Below, piece by piece: positions 52,939-62,081 of a stretch of DNA of 64,000 nucleotides. This DNA comes from Peronospora farinosa (taxonomy: Eukaryota > Oomycota > Peronosporomycetes > Peronosporales > Peronosporaceae). The stretch is taken from assembly GCA_947646735.1 (NCBI GenBank), contig CANTFK010000914.1, positions 50,713 to 114,712 of the forward strand, read 5' to 3'. Below the pieces are notes generated by a model. That model was not told the origin of the DNA and did not search any database. It saw only the letters and a program-made list of their open reading frames with translations. Numbering within the stretch: position 1 is the first letter of the stretch; each line of letters opens with the position of its first letter. The translations under genes and the position numbers were made by a program.

Positions 52939-54711
52939 CTCCTCAACCGTATCCGGAGGGTTCTGCAACTTGAACATCGCGCGTAGGTCCTTCATCCTTG
53001 GTGCTGCCAGCGCTTTAGTTAGGATATTAGCAATCATCTCTTCTGACTTGATGAAGCGTGGCTCAACCTCGTTTGCTTGAGCGTAGTGGAAGATGAACTT
53101 GAATCGAATGTCTACATGCTTTGCACTTGATGCGCTTTTTTCGGTCTTCAACAAGTTGATTGCGGCTTGATTATCCATCCACATCGGCATCGGCTTGACG
53201 ATCTTCATGTCCAATTCGCCAAACAGTTCTTTCAAACACAACAGCTCGCGACCAGCGTATGATGCCGCGATGAACTCAGCTTCCATAGTGCTCAGCGACA
53301 CACCCGTCTGCTTCTTGCACGCCCATGACACGACAGCATCATTCATCGTGAGAACGTATCCCGTGACTGACTTGCGGTCCGACTTGTCCGCGGCAAAGTC
53401 TCATCACCAGCTTTCGATCTTGATTGGGTCGTCCATACCTCGTGAGCTGTTGATGCACAACTTCAAACTCTTGGTTCCCTTCAGGTATCTTGCGACTCGT
53501 TTCGCCGTTCTCCAATCCTTGGTTGTCGGCTTGTGAGTCTGTCGAGTCGCTCGGTGTACCGCGAAACAAATGTCCGGTCGAGTGCAACGCGCGATCCAGA
53601 GTAAACTTCCGACGAGTGACTGGAAGGCCTTGACGCTTACATCTCCAGCTTTGGCGGTCGACTTTAGGGAATCCGAGTTCTTCTCATCGACGTCATTGCA
53701 TTCGTTTCCTATCGGAGATCGAACCCCATTAGCTGTAGCTAGTCCATGTTCCTTTAGCAGTGAGACGATGGTTACTTCTTGATCTAACACGTAACCTTCG
53801 TTTTCGTTCAGCTTGACCCTTAGTCCGAGAAACTTGTTTACCATGCCGAGGTCCTTGATCTCAAGAGACGTCATGTCCTTGAAAAATTGTCCGACGAGAT
53901 CATTCGATGTTCCAGTCACCAGCAAAAGGTCAACGTAAACACCGACGACCGTTACATCTGTGCCGGTTCGTTTGACGTATAGACACATTTCCGTCGTGCA
54001 TTGTCTGAAATTCAACTCAGTTAATTTGGAGTGCAGTAGCTTGCTCCATAATCTTCCAGCTTGTTTCAATCCGTAGAAGGATTTCTTGAGCAACAGCGCG
54101 AGTTGCTTTGTCCCGTCCACTCCATAATGGGCCAAGGTGTCATCATCGACTTGCATACCGCTTGGTATTTTCATGTAGATGTCGAGGTCCTTTTCTTGAT
54201 TGGCCTTGACGTATGCGTTTGGCACATCGCCGTGCCGAGCCGGTACGTTCCATCTGCGTGAGAGGACCAGAATCACCTTGACTGTTCCAAGTTCCATAAC
54301 CGCCGCAAAAGTCAAGGTGTAGTCGACTCCAAACAATTGCTCTTTTCCGCATGCAACAAGTCTGGCCTTGTAGCGTTCGACTTTCCCATCGGCGTCGGTC
54401 TTTTTCTTGAAGACCCATTTGTTGTGCATTATGTGGGCGTTGTCAGGTGGAACAACAACCGCCCACACACCGTTTTCCTCCAATGCATGCAGCTCGCCCT
54501 TGATGTCCACAGCCCATTTATCCTTGCTGTCGCTCCGTACGGCCTCGCCATAGTTCCTTGGGTCTCGAACAACGTTGACCATGCCGACATTCTTGTGTAT
54601 GTCTATGACATCACTTAAGGTGTCTCCGTCAGCTCGACGTGACCGTGTCATGTGTATCACGTGTCCATTCCGATAATCTTGCCCTTGATTTGCTCGTGCC
54701 ACCTTGGTCAC
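52939..54711 (-). pseudogene. Element D reverse transcriptase-RNase H, inactivated
   Basis: The RT frame (54711-53404) contains 'MHNKWVFKKKTDADGKVERY', 'PARHGDVPNAYVKANQEKDL' and 'KKSFYGLKQAGRLW'. The catalytic box at 53937-53926 is YVDL instead of YVDD. 'KDLGMVNKFLGLRVKLNENE' and 'WIARCTRPDICFAVHRATRQ' follow. Two consecutive TGA codons (53406-53401) replace part of the RNase H 'SWSDADF' motif; the same frame then continues through 'VSLSTMEAEFIAAS', 'PMPMWMDNQAAINLLKTEKS' and 'AKHVDIRFKFIFHY' to 52933. It is in a different frame from gag-integrase, with the shift near 54650. Confidence 0.88.
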
Positions 54712-57418
54712 CGAGCTCCTCCTGACCTTCGGTACGATGTAACGTTTTGGTCACGTTTGTCTCTTGTATGTTATCCAACATCTCAACATTTTTTACATGT
54801 TGACTCACCACCACGATACGTTCCATCGGTATGAAAGCCCGATATCCTTTCATTTCATCACTCTTGCCGATGATGATACCTTGTTTTCCCCGAGGACCCA
54901 ACGACTTGTTTGTAGTCGTTCGGTGCACGGTGCATGGAGATCCGAACACCACAATGTCACTTAAGACGGGTGTTTTCTTGGTTAACATCTCAATAGGTGA
55001 GATGCCACCTTCGTTTGCCTTGGTAGGGCTTCGATTTAGGATGTATGCTGCATATTCTGCAGCGTCACCCCAAAACATCAAGGGTAACCCACTTGCAAAC
55101 ACCATGCTTCGCACCATGTTCATGATGGTGCGATGCATGCGTTCAGCTTTGCCATTGCTGGCCTGATTGTCACGCTCGCTCACCTGACGAGTGACACCGA
55201 CTTCCTTGCAAAAAACATCCAGAGGCTTGTGCTCACCTCCACCGTCTGTACGTAAAACGTGTATACGGCAATTAAATTGACGCTCAAAAGCCACCAAGAA
55301 ATTTTTGAAATGCATCGCAGCGGCATCTTTGGTCTTCGCTAGGAACACCCGGCAGTAGTTCGACCTGTGATCAATAAAATTGACCAGGTATCGATTGTCG
55401 AGCCGATCACGGGGGGTCATAGGACCTTTTAGGTCTGAACATACCACGCCTCCGATCACGTCAATGGGCGAATTAAGCCCACTGTCCTTCCGTGATTGTC
55501 GGTTTTTTGTCTGCTTGCCTTGTGCACAGGCTAAGCACTTGACACGCGTGGTATCAGTCAATTTGATACCAGAGGCGGAATCCCGAGCCATCTTTATGAT
55601 GGTGTCATATGACAGGTGACCTAGACACCGATGAAAATAGAACAGGGTTCCGTGTTGCGTGTCGTTCTTTGCATGGTTTTTAATGTCTTCGACAACCGTC
55701 ATGATCGCTTCTCTTGGTGACCCAAATCCACGAAAATTATCGGTCGTAATTCCATTGAAAACTTCAACGACCAGTACACTGTTGATGCAATCAACATCCA
55801 TTATAGGTGTCCCACCAGAATGAGATACCATGACACGCCCCCCTTCTCGGTATTCAAGAACGCATCCCTTCAACTCGAGTTTCCCAAACGAGATGATGTT
55901 GCACTCCAAATTGGAGGCGTATTGAACATCGAGAAGACGAATGGTCTTAGTCAATCCAAGTGCTTTAACCCGGATCATGACTATTCCTTGTTTGGTAATC
56001 CGAAGTGGTTCACTATCCGATGCTGCAGTAAAACATTCGGTGTTACAATCCACCGCATTTTCCAACAAGTTTAAATCGTTAACCAGATGACGATCTGAGC
56101 CGCTGTCTAGCACCCAGTGATTTGATGAGATCGTCCGATGTCCTGGAATTGCCAAGACAAAATCCGCATCTTGTTTCTTTTTGGTACCTTTTGGGCAGTT
56201 CATCTTGAGGTGCCCGGTACTCCCACACATGTAACACTGCTTGGGTCGTTGTGAGCCATGTTGTTTCTTGTTTCGATTGTTTCGCTTGGATTGGTTGTTC
56301 GGTTCGACGACGTTAACGACATCTCGACCGAAATGCTTCACGCGGACTTCCAGTTCCGTTGACTGAGCAAATTGGGAGAGCTCTTCAGCTTGGCGAAGGT
56401 AATCGATCCTGTTTAAATTCAGGCGTGACAACATATTCGACCGCATAGACGGGTCGGCATAGTGCACGATGTTGTCCAGCACGAGGTTGTCCGCACCTCC
56501 ACACGCATCGCTTACAGCGGTCAGATACAGAAAATGCTCCTTCCAGCTACGATGAGATGACTTGGCTGCAGTAAACAGCTTCATGCTTTGGGCAGGTGTT
56601 ATCTTGGTGTTGAAAGTCTGGAGTAACCTTTGCATTGCATGCTCCAAGGTCGGACTCTCAAACCACCAAGTTTCCACCTGCCGCCGATAGTACTTCTGCG
56701 CCGTACCAGCGAGGTGTTGGCCGAGGACATCAACCTTAATGTCCTCAGGCCATGCGAATCCACAGGCACGTTCCGAAAAGGCAACCTGCCGGACAAATTC
56801 TTTCCCCCATTCAATGAAGCCACTACCAAGTCCGAGGTAGAGCTCCTTACCATCGAAAGGCTGCAAAGCCAGCTTCCTTTGACGGCCATCCGGTACACCC
56901 TGGTGTACTTGTCCAGGTTGGTGAAACACCGGACCTGGCATCTGCATACCCGGGTATGCTCCCGCGGGCATGGCATGCCCATGAATTCCAGGCTCAAGTC
57001 CTTGAGCCATTTCGTGGTTGACATTGGCCTGGGCCGGCGCATCAACCATGTGATCCCCGGCCAAAGCCGGTCGTCGGGCACCAAAGTAAGTGGCCGGCGA
57101 GACGTTTGGTGATCGTTTAGGTGGGGTACGCTCCAAAGCCTGGAGTGTTATACCGGCCCCTGAACCGAGAACCGAACCAACGACGCTCGACTCCGCAGGT
57201 TCCTTGCGTTGGCCACCGACTTGTCCGTGTTGGGAGGATTCCATCCTACCCATCCGCTCCGACAAATCGCCAAGCATGGCGAGCATCTTGTCCAGTGCCG
57301 CCGCGGGCACTGCCGACTTTTCTTCTAGTTGGTGTTCCTCGGTCGATCCTTGACCATTGACCACCGCAGCGGGTGTGGCTCCTTGAGCTGCGCCGCCGTC
57401 ACGATTCTTTGGGCTCAT
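54629..57418 (-). CDS. Element D gag-protease-integrase polyprotein
   Basis: 929 codons from ATG 57418, inside the primer site (Met-Ser-Pro). It contains a coil near residue 50 ('MLAMLGDLSERMGRMES') and a gag core ('LALQPFDGKELYLGLGSGFI', 'WPEDIKVDVLGQHLAGTAQK'). The CCHC knuckle is 'CYMCGSTGHLKMNC', the protease 'WVLDSGSDRHLV' with an intact DSG, pre-integrase 'YFHRCLGHLSYDTIIKMARD', and the integrase core 'VCSDLKGPMTP', 'VLRTDGGGEHK' and 'SNGKAERMHRTIMNMV' with all three acids. It ends early at the RT junction through a frame change (stop at 54629). This part looks functional. Confidence 0.9.
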   Translation of the reverse strand: MSPKNRDGGAAQGATPAAVVNGQGSTEEHQLEEKSAVPAAALDKMLAMLGDLSERMGRMESSQHGQVGGQRKEPAESSVVGSVLGSGAGITLQALERTPPKRSPNVSPATYFGARRPALAGDHMVDAPAQANVNHEMAQGLEPGIHGHAMPAGAYPGMQMPGPVFHQPGQVHQGVPDGRQRKLALQPFDGKELYLGLGSGFIEWGKEFVRQVAFSERACGFAWPEDIKVDVLGQHLAGTAQKYYRRQVETWWFESPTLEHAMQRLLQTFNTKITPAQSMKLFTAAKSSHRSWKEHFLYLTAVSDACGGADNLVLDNIVHYADPSMRSNMLSRLNLNRIDYLRQAEELSQFAQSTELEVRVKHFGRDVVNVVEPNNQSKRNNRNKKQHGSQRPKQCYMCGSTGHLKMNCPKGTKKKQDADFVLAIPGHRTISSNHWVLDSGSDRHLVNDLNLLENAVDCNTECFTAASDSEPLRITKQGIVMIRVKALGLTKTIRLLDVQYASNLECNIISFGKLELKGCVLEYREGGRVMVSHSGGTPIMDVDCINSVLVVEVFNGITTDNFRGFGSPREAIMTVVEDIKNHAKNDTQHGTLFYFHRCLGHLSYDTIIKMARDSASGIKLTDTTRVKCLACAQGKQTKNRQSRKDSGLNSPIDVIGGVVCSDLKGPMTPRDRLDNRYLVNFIDHRSNYCRVFLAKTKDAAAMHFKNFLVAFERQFNCRIHVLRTDGGGEHKPLDVFCKEVGVTRQVSERDNQASNGKAERMHRTIMNMVRSMVFASGLPLMFWGDAAEYAAYILNRSPTKANEGGISPIEMLTKKTPVLSDIVVFGSPCTVHRTTTNKSLGPRGKQGIIIGKSDEMKGYRAFIPMERIVVVSQHVKNVEMLDNIQETNVTKTLHRTEGQEELGDQGGTSKSRARLSEWTRDTHDTVTSS

Positions 57419-57422
57419 AACC
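57411..57422 (-). promoter_or_regulatory. Primer-binding site of D (initiator tRNA-Met half)
   Basis: GGTTATGAGCCC on the minus strand, directly after the 5' LTR, overlapping the gag ATG. It is the same 12-mer as in A and B. Confidence 0.88.
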
Positions 57423-57798
57423 TGTAAGAACTATTTGAAGTAGTGGTGCACTTGTGCACGTATAGGTAGAAGTAAAAGTGATATATATTAAGCATTAACT
57501 TTCCTCGTTCGTTAATACCTACACATGCATGCGAAACCGACTGCAACTATACCATCTATAGTTCACGTCTATCCCGCTCCGTCCCATCTGTTACGACATC
57601 GACAAGACGATGTGGTAATCTCGTCGCCTCGTCCCATATGTCGCAACATCCTGATGGTCCGACGTGGCGATATCGTCGCCTCGTCCCATCTGTCAGCACG
57701 TCAAGTCTGTTTAGTCAATCAGGTACGGTTGTTACTTACCGCGTGACAGGGTATTGCCCTTGACCTTCACGGCCTATCAACAACAATAGCTTCTAACA
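57423..57798 (-). repeat. 5' LTR of element D
   Basis: 375 of 376 positions are identical to the 3' LTR. It is followed on its outer side by the GATCG duplication (57799-57803). Confidence 0.93.
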
Positions 57799-58039
57799 GA
57801 TCGAAGTAGGAAGATAATAGCGTTTTAAGTCACATGTAGTCATTTACTGCTGTGTCTTTTGATGACAAGAATCAGGGTAATATCATGACGCTTTCGATTA
57901 AAATGGTCAAAAATCAACCTCGGCTTCGTTCTGTGATCAGTTTGCTGGCATGCAATTGCAGCTAATCAATCGTTTGATTACGGCTGTTCTCCTGCATATG
58001 AGCAAAGCCGAGACTCGCATACCGGTTTTTGCCCATTCT

Positions 58040-58189
58040 CGCAGCTGCGACGTTTTTTTATAAACGAGGTGTATTCGCATTGAAAGGGATGACGCCCAGC
58101 GCCATCTCAGGTTCATGTAACATTAGCCAATCAGATTGCAAAAGAACGATCACGACGTACGGACAGATGGACAACCCTTTCTCATTATG
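58040..58189. repeat. Dispersed 150-bp repeat, uninterrupted copy
   Basis: Matches 30685-30835 and continues into TTATG without a LINE, so it represents the empty version of the LINE F target. The reverse copy is in arm 2. Confidence 0.75.
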
Positions 58190-58333
58190 TAAATAGAAGA
58201 TATAATATATGACTGGATATTGTGTGGCATTCACTAGTGCTTGTCTTATTTTCGATATGACTTGTATTCCCTTCAACTCATTCTTAAATTTGCTTTGAAT
58301 AAGACACTTCACCCACCACTCGATTTGAATAAC

Positions 58334-58555
58334 ATGAAGCTCTCTTTTGGAATTGTTCTTGCCGCCGTCGTCGTCCTCGGGTGTTCCGCCGTCCCTATCC
58401 CAGCTGACTCTGTTCCCAAAGATCACCTCCGGAAGCTAAAGATGTCCGATGTGATGCAAGAATCGGCTACGCAAGACCCATTGTTGCAATCTTCTGCAAA
58501 GGCCTGCAAGGACACTAAACTCAACCCGGTTGATTGCTGGTACCCGCCCCCATAG
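58334..58555 (+). CDS. Small secreted protein, copy 1 (73 aa)
   Basis: Starts at ATG 58334 (AATAACATGAAG). The upstream in-frame extension would place the hydrophobic segment internally, so this start is preferred. Residues 1-19 form a signal peptide (MKLSFGIVLAAVVVLGCSA). The mature part is about 54 residues: 'VPIPADSVPKDHLRKLKMSD', a middle Ser/Gln-rich stretch, and the end 'PVDCWYPPP'. It has two Cys, which could pair. There is no RXLR motif; 'DHLRKL' only resembles one. It is a candidate apoplastic effector or wall-associated peptide by size and secretion alone. It is carried on inverted-repeat arm 1; copy 2 differs at one base (Leu to Phe). I do not recognise the family. Confidence 0.72.
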   Translation: MKLSFGIVLAAVVVLGCSAVPIPADSVPKDHLRKLKMSDVMQESATQDPLLQSSAKACKDTKLNPVDCWYPPP

Positions 58556-59027
58556 TAGAGCGTGCGCGGCTTATGCTTCCTATCAAGTTTACTCTGGTGA
58601 GCTGTGTGTGCGACAGCAACATCATTTTCTTCGATAATGTGTGCGAGTTAATCCGTGCTAGCCGTAACAACCTTGAGAAGTAATTCACGCTGGCTGACGA
58701 TGCTGGTGCAGAACGTCACCTCTGCATCCCATCCAGAGCTCATGGGGTTTTGTTGTTGCTCTTTGTAGCAGATGAATACCATGTGGATAGTTAATGAATA
58801 AATACAATTTGGTATTGGGTTGTATATCACTTGTTTTGGCATTCGAATAATCAAGCTCATTTAAGTTACGTGCGCTAGAACCATCTCTATTCCTTTTCAG
58901 ATGAAGCTTTACAGACAGACCAGACCGTCCGTAAGCTGCAGCTCAGCCAAAGGGTCAATCTCAACTCGCAAGTTGCGCCTACTCCTCATCAACTATCGTG
59001 ATACAACACACACCACTCCACTCGTAT

Positions 59028-59129
59028 AAGCTCAGCATCGGAGGTGCTTTTGCTGTAGTCGTGGTAGCAAGTATCTGTGCAGTCACAGATACCAAGACCG
59101 TCGATCCCGCCTCCTTCAAGTTAAAGTGA
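59028..59129 (+). pseudogene. Relict of a second small secreted protein
   Basis: An open stretch encoding 'KLSIGGAFAVVVVASICAVT' and ending '..PASFKLK' resembles a signal peptide and short tail like that of the preceding gene, but the ATG is missing (ATAAGCTC here, GTAAGCTC in arm 2). It is probably a decayed paralogue. Confidence 0.4.
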
Positions 59130-59396
59130 AACAACAACTCACTTTATCTACGCCGCTCTGACCAAACCATCAATCCTCAGATTAGTTGTAAATAATATAC
59201 GCAAGTTATATAAAAAAACGTTACAGTCCAACTTTTTACGACTCATTTTTCGAGATAAATCTTACTGATGGAAAAATTACACGTGGCACGTTCCCAATAT
59301 TTGTCAAATCCATCCGTATACAAACCTCATATATAATGCCTTTTTCAGTCGTTACAACACGTCCTGCACTATCAAAGTTACATACACCTCTAAAAA

Positions 59397-61160
59397 ATGC
59401 GCGTATTTGTCCTTGTCGCGGGCGTTCTGTGCGCTTTCTGCACTGTTCATGTGCGTGAGTTTCTCTATCTCGTATCTCTATATAAACTCTGGTTGATTGA
59501 TTCCATCCCACCAGCGGTTAAGATATCTTTATTTATCCACGAATAATCTAATTAATAATTGTATGATTATATGATTATCCAGCACGTAGCGGCTACTAGT
59601 GACACCGTTACAAAAGCCCGCGTAGCTGCAGATAATGCATTTGCCAGTGAAGATATGAAGTCGGTGCGATTTCAAGTAAAAAAACTAGCAGAAACGTTCC
59701 AAACGAAGGCTAATTCTGCTCACAAATTACCAATTTTAGGCCATTTCTCTGCTGTCCAAACTCATTGAATTAGAGCCTACAAATGAACGCAACTTCTACA
59801 AACGATTCCGAGCTTATCTGAGTGAGCGCAAATAATCACACGCTCTATCGGATTTGTCGTCGTCTTTAAACGTGAACCCCAAGTATAAACAGGGAATGCT
59901 ACAACGTGGTAAACTCTTAATGATGTTGGGACAATGTGTCAAGGCCTCTGAGGATTTTCAACATCTCGTTGAGTACGTTACAATTTTGGATTTTATCGTT
60001 TATCTGTTTCGATGTTTTTGTTTGTTTATTGATAAGGCTACTATTCGATTGGAAAATCAGATTGTATCCAAAGGATACAGTGGGCATTGAGCAGCTGGAC
60101 AAGAGCAAAGAATGTGTTTCTTACATGAACGAAGCAGAGCGCGCTCATAATCGCGGTGACTATCAGTCGGCATATGATTCCTTGACCCACGTGCTGGAAG
60201 GTTCGGCTATATCTAGTGTACCACTGTTACTGGAACGGGCGCAACTTAGTGTGTCATTGCAGAACGCGTACGATGCAATTTCGGACCTCAGTTCCGTTCT
60301 CAAGTTGGATCCGTCCAATCTAGTCGCGTTGCAGATGCGTGGTGAAGTGCTGTACTCGCTTGGAGACAAGCAGTCACTGGAAGCAGCGCAGTTGCGCTAC
60401 CGTCAGGGTTTGCACTCGGATCCGGAGCACAAGGGCATTAAGGCCCTGTACAGGAGACTGGAAAAGGTTTTTAAGTACGTGAACCGTGCTGAGGACGCCA
60501 TGCAGCGTGGAGCTCATGGCGAAGCTGTGAAGGAGTGGCAGTCGGCCTTGGAAGTACATCCGGAACACTCTGCAATGAACAAAGAGTTCTATCTGCAGTT
60601 ATGTACGAGCGAGCTGTGTCTCAAGCACTTTGCCAAGGCTCGTGATGCCTGTGAGAAGGTTGTGAGCTTTGACAACGACAATGCACAGGCCTTTGCAAAG
60701 TTGAGCGAAGCGCAGATTGGTCTTGAGCTATTCGAGGATGCTGTGCGATCAGCAAAGCGCGCTTTGGAGCTGGACGACTCGAGTCAAGGGTTCAAGAAGA
60801 AGTTGGCTCAGGCCGAGGCAGCTCTAAAAACAGAGCAAACCAAAAATTACTACAAGATTCTTGGTGTTTCACGCAGGTCCGATGCGAAAGAGATCAAGAA
60901 GGCATACCGCAACAGGCGCTTGAGTGGCATCCGGATAAGCACACAGATAAGGATGAAACAGAGCGCGAGGAGGTGCAAAAGCGATTTCACGACATTGCAG
61001 AAGCCTACGAGATTCTATTAAATGAGGAAACGCGTGCCATGTACGATCGCGGTGAGGATGTCACAGGCAACCCGCAGCAGCAGCAGCATAACCCCTTCAG
61101 CAATGCGCACACTTTCCAGCAAGCGGCCGCACCTTCCACTTCAACTTCGGAGGTTAGACG
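59397..61160 (+). pseudogene. DNAJC3 (P58IPK)-like TPR-DnaJ pseudogene
   Basis: Exon 1 (59397-59450) encodes an ER signal peptide MRVFVLVAGVLCAFCTVH. Introns are 59451-59582 and 59973-60060 (both GT-AG); exon 2 is 59583-59972 and exon 3 starts at 60061. Tetratricopeptide repeats fill about 59583-60840 ('YQSAYDSLTHVLEGS', 'NAYDAISDLSSVLKLDPSNL', 'ARDACEKVVSFDNDNAQAFA'), and a C-terminal J domain follows ('NYYKILGVSRRSDAKEIKKA', then WHPDK in another frame). In functional homologues this is an ER co-chaperone that helps BiP. Disruptions are a one-base gain near 59755, TAA at 59833-59835, and a one-base loss near 60912 before the HPD motif. Retained introns show a DNA-level duplicate, not a retrocopy. 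The 3' end after 61160 is unrecognisable. Confidence 0.8.
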
Positions 61161-62081
61161 AACGTTGTTTGGAATGTGCGTATGTGCTGGCTGTATAGAG
61201 AGACATCTGTGGGGACTATATGGGAGGAGCTGGACGGAACAGTGACGACAAGACAGAAACGGAGCGTCAGAAGAAACCCATTAAGTCTTGGACGACGGTC
61301 AGCTCTTGACAAAAAATGGTTGGTGTCCGTGCACCTACTGCTTAGACAGTGTGTTTCACAAGGACGCCATGTGTTATGTAGCAACTTATTGGCTCAGCTA
61401 GACCAGAAATGGGTCATAGTCATTTGGTTTAAGCCTCACCTGTCTTTCTCTTCTGTACCTTTGATTTTTCCTGTGTCTATGCATCAGAATGCTTTCGCAG
61501 CGGCCTCGTTCGTTCTGATTGGATCTACGGCGCACATACCCACAAGATTTCATGAGAGTTACTCAAGATTATCCCGTACGAGCCTGTCCAGATGACGCGA
61601 AAACTCGACCTCGCAGCACAAGAGTATTCTGTTCCAGATCTGCCTCTTTATCCCCATGATAGGGCTAGCAAAGAGATTCAGTTACTACGGCTTCTACTAG
61701 CTAAAGAACTTTATGCGGGACATCCGATGGAGTCTTGTACAACATACATCCATCTGATACTTGACGTTTTTATTTGGTGCCTACTTAGCTGACCACAATG
61801 AATCGCTTCCGTACGGTCTTGATCTTCGGCACTGTATCGGTGACTTTCCTGTCGCGTCGTATCACCTCCGACAATCATGACGAACTTGGCGCGCCGTGAC
61901 TACGATCTTTATCATCGGTGTCGATATAAGTGCTACCCAGTTCAATGATAGCATCGCATTGGATGCTGACTAATTTGCCAAATTTGACCGCATGCATGAC
62001 CCAATGGAAGAAGAAGAAGAGGTGCCTGGTATCTTTGCTTTTAACTAGTGCATTTGCTGCTTTTTCCTACACTACCAGTAT
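61161..62081. other. Spacer between inverted arms, no clear gene
   Basis: About 0.9 kb. A short plus-strand frame at 61592-61792 ('LDLAAQEYSVPDLPLYPHDR') has protein-like composition but no family I recognise. It may be a fragment moved with the pseudogene. Confidence 0.4.

Larger units (their letters stand above)
52563..57798 (-). mobile_element. Ty1/copia retrotransposon D (recent insertion)
   Basis: A 5.2-kb minus-strand copia element of the same lineage as A. The 376-bp LTRs differ at one position only (52603 against 57463), the GATCG duplications are perfect, and an empty allele-like site exists in arm 2. So it is young. Gag-protease-integrase is one 929-codon frame. RT and RNase H follow in another frame with a mutated YVDD and two adjacent stops. 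Confidence 0.95.
52221..59174. repeat. Inverted-repeat arm 1, interrupted by element D
   Basis: 52221-52562 plus 57799-59174 together match 63802-62082 in reverse orientation, about 1.7 kb in all, at high identity. The arm holds LINE debris, the 150-bp LINE-target repeat, the small secreted protein gene and a secretory-gene relict. Confidence 0.88.

Noticed and set aside
58648..58860. 70-codon minus-strand frame duplicated at 62395-62607
   Set aside because: It is duplicated only because it lies in the inverted-repeat arms. No domain or signal peptide is apparent.
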